Notes: generated from the letters alone by a model not told the origin. Counted from the first letter of the stretch, positions 34,490 through 43,176 are shown. The stretch: DNA of 50,102 nucleotides from Hyphomicrobiales bacterium (GCA_002709005.1 PAPH01000068.1:1-50102), one strand, 5' to 3'. Numbers and translations: made by a program.

Positions 34490-35488
34490 TTACAGCGAGG
34501 TAACGCCGCTCATACCGACCTTCTCGGTGGTACGTTTGATGGCATTGACCAGGGGACGTCCGAAAAGCTCGGATTCGATCTCGAACACATCGCCTTCCTG
34601 CGTGGTGAACCCGTCGCCGAACGAGGCGACCGATGTACCCATGAACTGGACGTGCACGTCGCCCGGACGCAGGAACTGGTTGTACTTGAAGTGGTGGTAT
34701 TCGAGATTGACGAGCGAATGGCACATATTGTCCTCGCCCGTCGGGAAATCCTTCTGCCACACGACTTCCGATCCGCGGCGGATACGCACCTGACCCTGGA
34801 CATGGCTCGGCAGGTCGCCGACCAGGAGTTCCGGCCCGTAGGAGCAGAAGCGCAGCTTCGAATGCGGCAGATAGAGATAGTTCTTCTTCTCCATCACGTG
34901 ATCGGTCGCCTCGTTGCCGAGCGCGAAACCGAGCCGATAGGGCTTGCCGTCCGAACCGATCACATAGAGACCGACGACCTCAGGCTCCTCGCCGGCATCG
35001 TCCGCGAAGCTCGGGATCGGATAGTCCGCACCGGGACGAACGACGATGTCGCCATCGCCCTTGTAGAACCATTCGGGCTGGACGCCGGGTTTGCCGCCTG
35101 AGGGCTTGCCGCCTTCCAGACCCCATTTGAACATGCGCATGGAATCGCTGAGCGTCTCGTCGGCACTGCCGCCGAGTTTCTGGTGCATCTGGTCGCGCGC
35201 GGCCGCGCTCGCCACGTGAGTTAGCCCCGTGCCGGCGATCAGCGTGTGGGCCGGGTCCTCGTGATCGAGCGGCGGCAGAACGCGCTGCGACGACACGAGT
35301 TCGTCGTAGTCGACCGTCGCGCCGGTTCCCAGCTCCGAGACGAGCGCCGAGAGCGACTTTTTCGCCTCGATCGCCTTCAGCGCCAGCTCCCGCATGGTCT
35401 TGACGCCGTTCACCGTCTCGATCTTGTCTCCGGCGACGACGCCGACCGCACGTGTCCGGTCAGCGGTTTCGAACTGGATCAACCGCAT
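34490..35488 (-). CDS. AraD1/GguC family protein (fumarylacetoacetate-hydrolase fold)
   Basis: A 332-residue protein of the FAH superfamily in its GguC/AraD1 branch. Recognisable blocks are GTGLTHVASAAARDQMH, MFKWGLEGGKP, PEWFYKGDGDIVVRPG, GNEATDHVMEKKNYLYLPHSKLR and QVRIRRGSEVVWQKDFPTGEDNMCHSL. AraD1-type enzymes dehydrate 2-keto-3-deoxy sugar acids such as L-2-keto-3-deoxyarabonate to 2-oxoglutarate semialdehyde; Agrobacterium GguC is linked to galactose/arabinose uptake (chvE-gguABC). Here it is the last gene of a TRAP operon under a GbpR-like regulator, which fits sugar-acid catabolism. The product could be passed to the aldehyde dehydrogenase at 32050 (inference). Confidence 0.88.
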   Translation of the reverse strand: MRLIQFETADRTRAVGVVAGDKIETVNGVKTMRELALKAIEAKKSLSALVSELGTGATVDYDELVSSQRVLPPLDHEDPAHTLIAGTGLTHVASAAARDQMHQKLGGSADETLSDSMRMFKWGLEGGKPSGGKPGVQPEWFYKGDGDIVVRPGADYPIPSFADDAGEEPEVVGLYVIGSDGKPYRLGFALGNEATDHVMEKKNYLYLPHSKLRFCSYGPELLVGDLPSHVQGQVRIRRGSEVVWQKDFPTGEDNMCHSLVNLEYHHFKYNQFLRPGDVHVQFMGTSVASFGDGFTTQEGDVFEIESELFGRPLVNAIKRTTEKVGMSGVTSL

Positions 35489-35574
35489 CGGTCAATTCTC
35501 CTTTTGTGTGACTGGCCGCAACCGGCCGGGGGATGGGGAGCGCCGGACGCTTTCCGGCGCTCCGATCGTGATGG

Positions 35575-36576
35575 TTATTCGGCGGTCGCCGCCTTGATGT
35601 CCTCGCGGGCTTCTTCCACCAGGTCAGCGCCGATCGAACCGGAGAACTCCTCGATGACCGGGGCCACCATGTCGCGCAGCTTCTGCTGCTCTTCCGGCGG
35701 CAGGGTCGTCACTTCGAGGCCTTCCTCGACCAGCTTGACGTTGGCGATGTTGTCGGCCGCGTCACGCGACAGACCGCGCTGATACGGTTCGGTTTCCGCT
35801 GCAGCTTCCTTGATGATCGCCTGGTCGGCTTCGTTGAGACCGTCGAACCAGCTCTTGGAGGCCAGCAGCACATAGGGGCTGTACACGTGACCGGTCAGCG
35901 TCAGGTACTTGGTCACCTCGTAGAACTTGTCCGAATAGGTCAGGCCCACCGGCGTTTCCTGGGCTTCCACGGTCCCGCTTTCCAGCGCGTTGTAGAGTTC
36001 CGGATAGGGCAGCGGAACCGGGTTGGCGCCGACAGCCTCGAAGGTCTTGATGAACAGCGGGTTCGGGATCACACGGATCTTCAGACCCTTGATGTCCTCG
36101 ACAGTATTGATCGGTCGTACCGCATTGGTCATGTGGCGGAAGCCGTTGTCCCAATAGGCCAGACCGACAATGCCGATGTCCTCGAGCCGCTTGAACAGCT
36201 TGTCACCGACCGGACCGTCCATGACGGCATCGACAGCCTCGAAGCTTGGATAGAAGAACGGCAGGTCGAAGATGCCGAATTCCGGCACCGCGCCGACGAG
36301 GTTCGATGTCGGACCGACCATCATTTCCAGAAAGCCGCCCGAGAGCGACGACTGGGTCTGCGGCTCGTTGCCGAGCGAACCGCCCGGGAAGGTCTGGACG
36401 TTGATGCGGCCTTCGGACTTTTCCTTCACCAGTTCCGCGAAGCGGTTGACGGCCTGCCCGACAGGATGGCTTTCCACCGGCACGTAGGCGAGACGAGCTT
36501 CCTGAGCCTGCGCCGGCACCATGTTCAGTCCGGTGGCGAATGCGACGGCTACCGCGCCTTTCCATAGATGTTTCAT
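35575..36576 (-). CDS. TRAP transporter solute-binding protein (DctP), second system
   Basis: A 333-residue periplasmic binding protein. The signal peptide (LWKGAVAVAFATGLNMVPAQ) ends with AQAQE. Signatures are PVGQAVNRFAELVKEKSEGRI, FDLPFFYPSFEAVDAVMDGP, LKIRVIPNPLFIKTFEAVGA (conserved substrate-carboxylate Arg) and YNALESGTVEAQETPVGLTY. It differs clearly from the first DctP at 7920, notably in lacking the dicarboxylate-type N-terminal strand sequence. The LRVxxNPLxI form is common in DctP proteins for sugar acids such as uronates or gulonate. GGAGGA lies eight to ten bases before the start. It is the third gene of the operon DctQ-DctM-DctP-AraD1. Confidence 0.9.
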   Translation of the reverse strand: MKHLWKGAVAVAFATGLNMVPAQAQEARLAYVPVESHPVGQAVNRFAELVKEKSEGRINVQTFPGGSLGNEPQTQSSLSGGFLEMMVGPTSNLVGAVPEFGIFDLPFFYPSFEAVDAVMDGPVGDKLFKRLEDIGIVGLAYWDNGFRHMTNAVRPINTVEDIKGLKIRVIPNPLFIKTFEAVGANPVPLPYPELYNALESGTVEAQETPVGLTYSDKFYEVTKYLTLTGHVYSPYVLLASKSWFDGLNEADQAIIKEAAAETEPYQRGLSRDAADNIANVKLVEEGLEVTTLPPEEQQKLRDMVAPVIEEFSGSIGADLVEEAREDIKAATAE

Positions 36577-36603
36577 GTGCTTACTCCTCCGTTTTTAGCA
36601 CGT

Positions 36604-37884
36604 TTACCTGTAGAGCCAGCTCGCCGGTACGGTGACCAGGTCTGGAATGAGAATGAGAATGATGACGACCGCGACCTCGGCCGCGAGGAATGGCAGAATG
36701 CCTTTCACCGCGCGCTCGACCGGGATCTTGCCGACCCCGCAGACCGCGTTGAGAACGGCCCCCACGGGTGGCGTGATCATCCCGATCGCCGACGTCATGA
36801 CAAAGACGACGCCGAAATAGACGGGGTCGATTCCGGCCTTCTGCACGACCGGCATGAGCACCGGTACGAGGATCAGGATGGCCGGGGTAAAATCGAGCAC
36901 CATGCCGATGAGCAGCACCGCAAGCGCGATCGCAAGCATCAGGAGCCGCGGATTTTCGATCAGCGGACTCAGGAGCGAGACGACCTGACCCGGGATGTTG
37001 GCGATGGTGATCAGAAAGGCTGAAACCATGGATGCGGCGACAAGGAACATGATCACCGCCGTCATCTTCGCGGCGCTCAGGATCGCACCGTAGAGGTCGG
37101 TCATCGTCATCTCGCGATAGACGACCAGACTGATGACCAGCGCATAGGCCGCAGCGATGATACCGGCTTCCGTGGGCGTGAAGACGCCGAACTTGAGGCC
37201 GCCGATGATGATGACGGGCATCACAAGTGCCCATGAGGCCGCGCGGACGGTCGCCCAGACTTCGCTGCGGCTCTTCCTGTCCATGGGCTCGACGTCGTCG
37301 CGTCGCGACAGGAACCACCAGACGATGACCAGCGACAGCGCCATCAGCAACCCCGGAACGATACCGGACATGAAGAGCCGCGTGATCGAGAGGTTGGCGG
37401 TCACGCCGAGCAGGATGAAACCGACGGAAGGCGGAATGATCGGGGCGATGATGCCGGTCGCCGCCATCAGGCCCGCTGAGCGGCCCACGTCGTAGCCGGC
37501 CTTCCGCATCATCGGCAGAAGCATGACGGCGAGCGTGGCGGTATCGGCGATTGCGGACCCTGAAAGGCTCGCGAAGACGAGGCCGGTGCCGATCACGACA
37601 TAGCCGAGTCCGCCGCGCACATGGCCGACGAGGCTCATCGCCACGTTGACGATCCTCCGCGACAACCCGCCCGCATTCATCAGTTCGCCGGCGAGCAAAA
37701 AGAAGGGGATCGCCATCAGGGGATAACTGTCGGCACCATCGATCACCTTCTGCGCCAGGATCTGGGCGTTGATCCCGCCCATGTAGGCCATGAGAGCGAG
37801 CGCACAGGCCAGAAGCGCGAACGCGATCGGCATGCCGATGGCGATGGCCCCGAACAACGAACCGAGAAAGATAGCGGCGGCCAT
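36604..37884 (-). CDS. TRAP transporter large permease (DctM), second system
   Basis: A 426-residue membrane protein, the standard length for DctM. Signatures are IAIGMPIAFALLACALALMA, FFLLAGELMNAGGLSRRIV, LVFASLSGSAIADTATLAVM, APIIPPSVGFILLGV, GMVLDFTPAILILVPV and GMITPPVGAVLNAV. It forms the ion-coupled channel for the substrate bound by the DctP encoded next. The open frame starts at 37974, but the ATG at 37884 lies one base after the DctQ stop (TGACATG), a translational-coupling arrangement, and gives a conventional N-terminus. It is 100 residues shorter than the first DctM in this window, showing that the two systems are not recent duplicates. Confidence 0.92.
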   Translation of the reverse strand: MAAAIFLGSLFGAIAIGMPIAFALLACALALMAYMGGINAQILAQKVIDGADSYPLMAIPFFLLAGELMNAGGLSRRIVNVAMSLVGHVRGGLGYVVIGTGLVFASLSGSAIADTATLAVMLLPMMRKAGYDVGRSAGLMAATGIIAPIIPPSVGFILLGVTANLSITRLFMSGIVPGLLMALSLVIVWWFLSRRDDVEPMDRKSRSEVWATVRAASWALVMPVIIIGGLKFGVFTPTEAGIIAAAYALVISLVVYREMTMTDLYGAILSAAKMTAVIMFLVAASMVSAFLITIANIPGQVVSLLSPLIENPRLLMLAIALAVLLIGMVLDFTPAILILVPVLMPVVQKAGIDPVYFGVVFVMTSAIGMITPPVGAVLNAVCGVGKIPVERAVKGILPFLAAEVAVVIILILIPDLVTVPASWLYR

Positions 37885-37885
37885 G

Positions 37886-38428
37886 TCAGCGCTCCCCGTC
37901 ACGGGTCGGCGCGACCGGCACTTCTCCGTCGCCGGCCGGATGATCGGCCGCACCGTCGAAGGGGAGCGTCCCACGCAATGCGGTGTAGATCCGCCCCAGA
38001 ATGATCAACGCGAAGGCGATCGCCGAAACGAGGCCGGCCGCATACATGAAACCGACGGAGATACCGGAGATCGGCGCCAGGTTGCCGAGGTTGACCTTGG
38101 TCTGGATCCAGCTGCCCTTCCAGAGGAGCCAGCAGCACCACAGCATGATCGCATGGGTGACGAAAAAGCACAGATAGGCGAGCGGCCGCGGCAGTTTCCG
38201 CACGATGGAATCGACGCCGAGATGCGAGCCGTCCTTCAGCGCGACGATCGCACCGAGAAAGACAACCCAGACGAAAGCGAAGCGGGAGACCTCGACGGAA
38301 AACGGCAGGCCGGAATTGAAACCGTAGCGCAGGATGACGTTGACGAGCACCAGAAGGCTCATGATCACCATGCCGGCGACCAGGAGGTAATCGAATATCG
38401 CCAGTTCGCGAATTCGTCTCCAGACCAT
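37886..38428 (-). CDS. TRAP transporter small permease (DctQ), second system
   Basis: A 180-residue protein with four predicted membrane helices. DctQ elements include NVILRYGFNSGLPFSVEVSRFAF (the RYGFN motif), VVFLGAIVALKDGSHLGVDSIV and the late helix AGLVSAIAFALIILGRIY. A short charged tail follows. It is the first gene of the operon, 268 bp from the divergently transcribed LysR gene, so the operon promoter should lie in that gap. It forms a membrane complex with the large permease. Confidence 0.9.
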   Translation of the reverse strand: MVWRRIRELAIFDYLLVAGMVIMSLLVLVNVILRYGFNSGLPFSVEVSRFAFVWVVFLGAIVALKDGSHLGVDSIVRKLPRPLAYLCFFVTHAIMLWCCWLLWKGSWIQTKVNLGNLAPISGISVGFMYAAGLVSAIAFALIILGRIYTALRGTLPFDGAADHPAGDGEVPVAPTRDGER

Positions 38429-38696
38429 TCATTCCTCCCGCCCTGCCCAATCTCCCGGCACGGCATTCCAATTCTTTTACTTTTGGGGAAATCGCGGATT
38501 TTCAGATCCGCCGAGCGCTTTGCAGGGCTCGCTTGGAGCCCGCCCGGATCTCAATCCCGTTATACCAGACGCGGGATTAAAACCTCCTGCCGGACAAATC
38601 GCTCTTTATTTCCTCCCGTATTTCAGCCAGCATAGGGGAATATGATGAAGTGGCATAATGACGTTTCGCCATACGGATATAACCTGAGAGCATACC

Positions 38697-39647
38697 ATGA
38701 CCCCGTCACTGAACTCGATCGCCTCACGTTTGAAGCTCAAGCATTTCCGTCTTCTGGTGGCCATCGATGACCATGGATCGGTGCTCAAGGCCGCTCCGGA
38801 AGTGGCGATGAGCCAGCCCGGCGCCACCAAGGCGCTCAAGGAGATCGAGGATGCGCTCGGTCAGGTTCTCTTCGTGCGTACCAATCGCGGTCTCGAGCCC
38901 AACGAACTCGGCCTCTGCGTCATCCGCCATGCGCGGCTGATCCAGGCCGACATCGCCCACCTGCGCGAGGAGATGGCCGGCATTCAGGACGGCCATGGCG
39001 GCCGGCTGACGGTCGGCACCATCATGGGCGCCATCCCGACGGTGACGACGAAACTCTCGGAAATGATGGAAACACGGCCCGCCATGTCGGTCGAGATTGT
39101 CGAGGGCACCAGCGCGCATCTGCTGAAACTGCTCGATGACGGCCGCATCGATGTCGCTATCTGCCGCACCAGCGTCTCGCACCGGTGGGATATGTACAAC
39201 ACCGTCAACATCCGCGAGGAAGACCTCACGGTCGTGGCGCGACCCGACCACCCCTATGCGGACGCTGAGAATGTGCAGCTTTCCGAACTGGCTGATTTCC
39301 CCTGGATAGCATGTGCCGCCAACATGCCGATGCGACGCTTTCTCGAGGGCGAATTCCTCGAAGCCGGATTGCAGTTTCCGCTCAACGTTATCGAGACCAC
39401 CTCGGCCTTTGCGGCCGTCTCGATGATCCACCGCAATCCGCGGCTGGTGGCCTTGCTGCCCACCGATGTTGCCGAACTCTGGATCGAGACCGAACGGCTG
39501 ATCACGCTGCCGGTCACGCTCAAGACCAAGAGCGAGCCCTATTATCTCGTCACCTGCAGGGAACGGACACCGACGCCGATAACCCGTATCTTCATGGATG
39601 AGTTCAAGCCGCTGCCTGACGACGCTATGCGCATAGCCGCCGAATAA
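38697..39647 (+). CDS. LysR-family regulator, GbpR-like
   Basis: A 316-residue LysR protein. The helix-turn-helix begins LKLKHFRLLVAIDDHGSVLKAA, a form characteristic of GbpR (galactose-binding protein regulator) and relatives, followed by QPGATKALKEIEDALGQVLFVR. The effector domain shows LTVGTIMGAIPTVTT and DVAICRTSVSHRWDMYN. GbpR in Agrobacterium controls chvE-gguABC in response to sugars. Here the regulator diverges from a TRAP operon whose last gene is a GguC/AraD1 homologue, a striking parallel that strongly implies it controls that operon. The 268-bp intergenic region should hold its binding sites. Confidence 0.9.
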   Translation: MTPSLNSIASRLKLKHFRLLVAIDDHGSVLKAAPEVAMSQPGATKALKEIEDALGQVLFVRTNRGLEPNELGLCVIRHARLIQADIAHLREEMAGIQDGHGGRLTVGTIMGAIPTVTTKLSEMMETRPAMSVEIVEGTSAHLLKLLDDGRIDVAICRTSVSHRWDMYNTVNIREEDLTVVARPDHPYADAENVQLSELADFPWIACAANMPMRRFLEGEFLEAGLQFPLNVIETTSAFAAVSMIHRNPRLVALLPTDVAELWIETERLITLPVTLKTKSEPYYLVTCRERTPTPITRIFMDEFKPLPDDAMRIAAE

Positions 39648-39665
39648 AGCGGAAGCTAAAGTCCT

Positions 39666-40262
39666 CTATGCACTACCCGGCCCGGATTGATACGCGGTAA
39701 AGCTCGCGCAGTCGAACCGGCGATTGCGATAGTGATAGCTCTGCGCCATCCGTGCGGAGAGCACCGCGCAGGCCCGCTTCTGGGCCAGATCGGGCTTTTG
39801 GGCCGCGTCATCGAAACTGACGTGGTGATGGAGAAGCACGATACGTCCGGCGGGCGCTACAGCACTGGCCAGCAACGCAACCAGCCTGTCTGCATCCCGA
39901 GCTCTCATGTAATAGAGAAGCTCGGATACGACGATGAGATCGAACCGCCCGCGGGGCATTTGATCGGGCAGCAGCGCCGTACGCACAGTCACTCGATCGA
40001 GACCCGCCAACCGCCTCTTGGCTTCCTTCACAGCGGTGGGCGAGGCATCGAGCGCGACCAATGAGAGACATAACCGTGCGAGGTGCCGGGTCGTCTCTCC
40101 GTTAGCGCAGGCGAGTTCCAAACCACGCCCGCGCACCCCCCGCCCGCAGGCTTTCAGCAGTATCCCGCGCTTGTGGGCTTCGAAGCGCGATGTCGCATAA
40201 TTCCACGGATCGGCGTCCTTGCGAAACATGGCCTCAAAGCCGGCCGGATCGATCACGCGCAT
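39666..40262 (-). CDS. NodS-like SAM-dependent methyltransferase
   Basis: A 198-residue class I methyltransferase. The N-terminal motif DPWNYATSRFE (residues 18-28) is the hallmark of the NodS-like family. SAM motif I reads LELACANGETTRHLA (48-62), with Ala-Cys-Ala in place of the usual glycine pattern; VALDASPTAV and FDLIVVSELLYYM are motifs II and IV. NodS itself N-methylates deacetylated chitooligosaccharide, but this gene is not in a nod region. It is last of four overlapping genes: its start overlaps the deacetylase stop by ten bases. Given the deacetylase next door, N-methylation of a freed amino group is the natural hypothesis. Confidence 0.88.
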   Translation of the reverse strand: MRVIDPAGFEAMFRKDADPWNYATSRFEAHKRGILLKACGRGVRGRGLELACANGETTRHLARLCLSLVALDASPTAVKEAKRRLAGLDRVTVRTALLPDQMPRGRFDLIVVSELLYYMRARDADRLVALLASAVAPAGRIVLLHHHVSFDDAAQKPDLAQKRACAVLSARMAQSYHYRNRRFDCASFTAYQSGPGSA

Positions 40263-40963
40263 GGTGTGAAATAGGTCTCCACCGGCGTGATCAGCCGCGC
40301 CACGGTTTCAGGCTTCAAGAGAAAGCCGCCCGGCGCGTCCTTGTCGATGGCACCAAGCTGGGTGGCATGGGCCTGGAGCGCGGCTTCCTTGAGCGATTGT
40401 TTCGGCCCGATCGGAAACTCGATCCTCTCGACCTCTCCCACCACCGGGAAGTCCTCCTCGGCGCCGAGTTCATCGAGCCAGATTGCATATTCGATGCATT
40501 GTGCCGGCGATCCGGCGAGATCAAGTGCCGACGTCACAAGCGCATGGGCATCGCGGTGGTCGCAATGCGGGTCGCGGCGCCAGGGCAAGACCACGAGATC
40601 GGGATCGAATTCAACCAGCAACTTGATGACCGAGGAGACTAGCGGCTGCCACTGGGGAGAATCCGGCTTCGGGATCTCGGTATCTCGCAACCGCAGGAAG
40701 GCGCGCGGCTGGTCGGCGGCCCCCAATATCGCGAGAGCCTCCTCTGCCTCCTTCTGCCGCTCGGAGACGAGCCGCCGCCGCGACCAGGCTGAGGATTCGG
40801 GATGCGAGGCGCCGCCATCCGTTACGAACAGAGTGAACACACTGCCGCCGCGATCGACTGTCGCCGCGATCAATCCACCGCAGCCCAGCGTCTCGTCGTC
40901 GGGATGGGGAGCCACAATAAAAACCCGCTCGGAGGCAGTGAGGATGGAAGGTATGTCACTCAT
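40253..40963 (-). CDS. PIG-L family deacetylase
   Basis: A 236-residue zinc-dependent N-deacetylase of the PIG-L/LmbE fold. The first zinc and catalytic motif is APHPDDETLG (residues 18-27), and the second is DPHCDHRDAH (131-140), supplying further histidines. Known members deacetylate GlcNAc moieties in GPI anchors, mycothiol (MshB) and bacillithiol (BshB). It overlaps the acyl-CoA-dehydrogenase-like gene by four bases upstream and the methyltransferase gene by ten downstream, so the products probably act together. The most plausible reaction is removal of an N-acetyl group from a glycosylated intermediate made by the cluster's glycosyltransferase. Confidence 0.9.
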   Translation of the reverse strand: MSDIPSILTASERVFIVAPHPDDETLGCGGLIAATVDRGGSVFTLFVTDGGASHPESSAWSRRRLVSERQKEAEEALAILGAADQPRAFLRLRDTEIPKPDSPQWQPLVSSVIKLLVEFDPDLVVLPWRRDPHCDHRDAHALVTSALDLAGSPAQCIEYAIWLDELGAEEDFPVVGEVERIEFPIGPKQSLKEAALQAHATQLGAIDKDAPGGFLLKPETVARLITPVETYFTPCA

Positions 40964-42072
40964 GACCGGCCTCGCTCCCTGGATATGGACGGAAAGGATG
41001 GATGCCAGTGTCCGCCGGCAATGGCCTCTCCCAGCGCAGCCATGGCTCCGTCAGGATTGGGTTGCCGGAGATAGGTCCGCAAGTCGCGGTCAAGCCGTTC
41101 GAGAGAATGCGGCGCATTGAACCCGGCCGCGCCTACCGCACATTCCGCCAGTTCGAGCACGTCCAGAGCAGCTCTCTCGACCGCCCCACGTGCCGCCCGG
41201 GTTGTCGCGAGGAGAGACCGGCCGGCACTGTCACTCTCCGGGTTTTCCAAGGCATGCGCCCACGCTTCAGCGCCACGAGCCAGCCAGTCATAAGCTGTCT
41301 GCAACGCGATTCCCATCCGCGCGATCCGCTGGCTCTGATAGGGGTTGTCGGCCCGTTTCGTTCTGGTCAGATGCTCGACCGCGCAGTCGAAAACCGCATG
41401 GATGCCGCCTGTATGAACGGCGACAAAGCGGATTGCCCCGCCCGAAAAGAACGGCTCGGCGATATAGTCGTCCGGCGCTCCGAGGATCATCCCGTCCGTT
41501 ACCTGGAGTTCATCCGTCGAGATGATGTGACTGCCGGAAGCACGCATGCCTGTCGGCCGCCACCAGCTGCGGTCGACGTCGAGCCCGGATACCGGCACCA
41601 GCAGCATCTGCCGCCCGGCCTCCGAGTTCACGGTCACAATCGCCGCTGTCAGGCCGTCCACACCGGAGGCGAAGGATTTGGACCCCTTGAGAACACCGTC
41701 TTCCAAGACCAACGGATTGGCGTGGTGGTCCGTGTTCCAGACGCCGAATACGGCACCGTCTGCCGCCTGACGGAATGCGGCATCCCGCTGCTCGAGGGTT
41801 GCGAACCGATCGATCAGGAAGAGGGTGTTGACGTGGCCTTCATAGATCCGGCCCGTACTGAGGTCGCCGCGACCGACCGCACTCAGCAGATGGAGCAGTT
41901 CCCCCGCCTGACTGGCCCTGAGCGGTGGATGGCCGACGAGACCGCGGGCGAACAGCTCGTCGAAGGACTCGACGGGAAAGCCTCCATCACGGTCGCGTGC
42001 AGCGCCATGGCGGGAGATCGCCTCGCTCAGCCCTGACAACAGGGAGGTGTGCGCAATTGGTTCATGCAGCAT
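40960..42072 (-). CDS. Acyl-CoA dehydrogenase-fold flavoprotein
   Basis: A 370-residue protein of the acyl-CoA dehydrogenase superfamily. Evidence: the central FAD/substrate strand block GVWNTDHHANPLVLEDGVLKG, GSKSFASGVDGL, VPVSGLDVDRSWWRPTGMRAS and a C-terminal helical domain (TRAARGAVERAALDVLELAE through GAAGFNAPHSLERLDRD). The usual C-terminal EG(T/S) block with the catalytic base is not evident; the corresponding region reads LRTYLRQPNPDG, as in DszC/HpaH-type flavin monooxygenases. It could therefore be a dehydrogenase with a shifted base or a flavin-dependent oxygenase. MLHEPIA at 42072 is the chosen start, overlapping the glycosyltransferase stop by 11 bases. Confidence 0.85.
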   Translation of the reverse strand: MLHEPIAHTSLLSGLSEAISRHGAARDRDGGFPVESFDELFARGLVGHPPLRASQAGELLHLLSAVGRGDLSTGRIYEGHVNTLFLIDRFATLEQRDAAFRQAADGAVFGVWNTDHHANPLVLEDGVLKGSKSFASGVDGLTAAIVTVNSEAGRQMLLVPVSGLDVDRSWWRPTGMRASGSHIISTDELQVTDGMILGAPDDYIAEPFFSGGAIRFVAVHTGGIHAVFDCAVEHLTRTKRADNPYQSQRIARMGIALQTAYDWLARGAEAWAHALENPESDSAGRSLLATTRAARGAVERAALDVLELAECAVGAAGFNAPHSLERLDRDLRTYLRQPNPDGAMAALGEAIAGGHWHPSFPSISRERGRS

Positions 42073-43144
42073 GGACCTGTCCTTCCAGGGCGGCGATGCG
42101 TTGGGTGATGAGGGAAATGGCGACCCGAACCGGTACGACAGGCGCGACATCGAGATCGTCAGGCGCGAAACAACGGATCAGGTGACCGACCCCGATACGA
42201 GCGCCGTCCGGCGAAAACAGCTTGCGGGTCGGCACATCCACAAGGCGGGCAAGTTCGTCCACCTGATCGAGATCAGCAAAATCCGTTGTCCGTATCGCAC
42301 GGCGGCGGACCGCGCGCTGCTCGATCCACAAAGGATCCTCGACAAGGTGTGGCCGGCCCTCGATCTCTTCCATCAGCCAACCGCGAATGCAATCGGCCAT
42401 GCCGCTCGCCGCACGGCCGACGATACGCGCCGAGACGGTGACCCGCACTGCCGGATCATGGCGCAAGCGGGCACCTGCCTCCGTCAGCCGTTCGACGAGA
42501 TCGATGTCCTCGCGGAACGGCAACGCATGCATGCCGCCGACGGCTCGGTAGGCTTGCACCGTTACTGCGATACTGCCGCCGGAATGGTCTGTGTGGCGCG
42601 GCGCGGGATCCCACGGAAGGGGATCGATCAGGCCGGTCAGCTTGTCGGCGAGTTCCGTGTAACGCTTGTGCAGTTTTGCGCGCTCGAGGAAACCGGGCCC
42701 GAGACGTTCCTCCTCGCCTCTGTCGGCGATGATCTCGCCCCCGACAACATCCGCACCGGCATCGATTGCGGCGATGTTGGCCGCCACCCAGTTGGGATCG
42801 GGTGTCGCATCGGCATCCGTGGTCATGAGGATGGTCCGGGCATCATCGCGAGCGCCCCGGCAGGCGGTCTCCATCGCAAGACGCCGTGCGGAGCCGACAT
42901 GGGCCTTGGATGGCGGAAACTGAACGTCCAGAACCGTCAGATCGAGGGAGGGATGTTGCGGGACAAGTTGATCGAGGATCTGCCGCGAGCCGTCGTCGCA
43001 ATTGTTGAGAACGATGACGACTGGCAGCCGTTTGCCGCTCAGTGTTTGCCATGTCTGAGATGCGAGGGAATTCAGAAGGCTCTCAAGTCGACCCGCTTCG
43101 TTGCGGGCCGGAACGGCCACGCGAGGCCAGTAATGCTTACTCAC
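42062..43144 (-). CDS. Family 2 glycosyltransferase
   Basis: A 360-residue GT-A-fold glycosyltransferase. The N-terminal VAVPARNEAGRLESLLNSL and VVIVLNNCDDGS are typical GT2 nucleotide-sugar binding strands. The DXD motif is TTDADATP with DAD at residues 110-112, and the catalytic acidic pair is in PFREDIDLVERL (212-213). About 140 residues follow the GT domain without membrane helices, so the enzyme is probably cytosolic and transfers a single sugar rather than polymerising like NodC. The start is GTG at 43144, with GAGGAA six bases upstream. It is first of the four-gene overlapping operon; a candidate EcfG-type promoter lies about 35-55 bp upstream. Confidence 0.88.
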   Translation of the reverse strand: MSKHYWPRVAVPARNEAGRLESLLNSLASQTWQTLSGKRLPVVIVLNNCDDGSRQILDQLVPQHPSLDLTVLDVQFPPSKAHVGSARRLAMETACRGARDDARTILMTTDADATPDPNWVAANIAAIDAGADVVGGEIIADRGEEERLGPGFLERAKLHKRYTELADKLTGLIDPLPWDPAPRHTDHSGGSIAVTVQAYRAVGGMHALPFREDIDLVERLTEAGARLRHDPAVRVTVSARIVGRAASGMADCIRGWLMEEIEGRPHLVEDPLWIEQRAVRRRAIRTTDFADLDQVDELARLVDVPTRKLFSPDGARIGVGHLIRCFAPDDLDVAPVVPVRVAISLITQRIAALEGQVHAA

Positions 43145-43176
43145 GGGCTGTTCCTCGAACTATACTTTTCCTACAC

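Noticed and set aside
39666..43144. Assignment of the four-gene cluster as nod genes
   Set aside because: No nod box, nodD, nodA or chitin-synthase-type NodC is present, and the deacetylase is PIG-L, not NodB.
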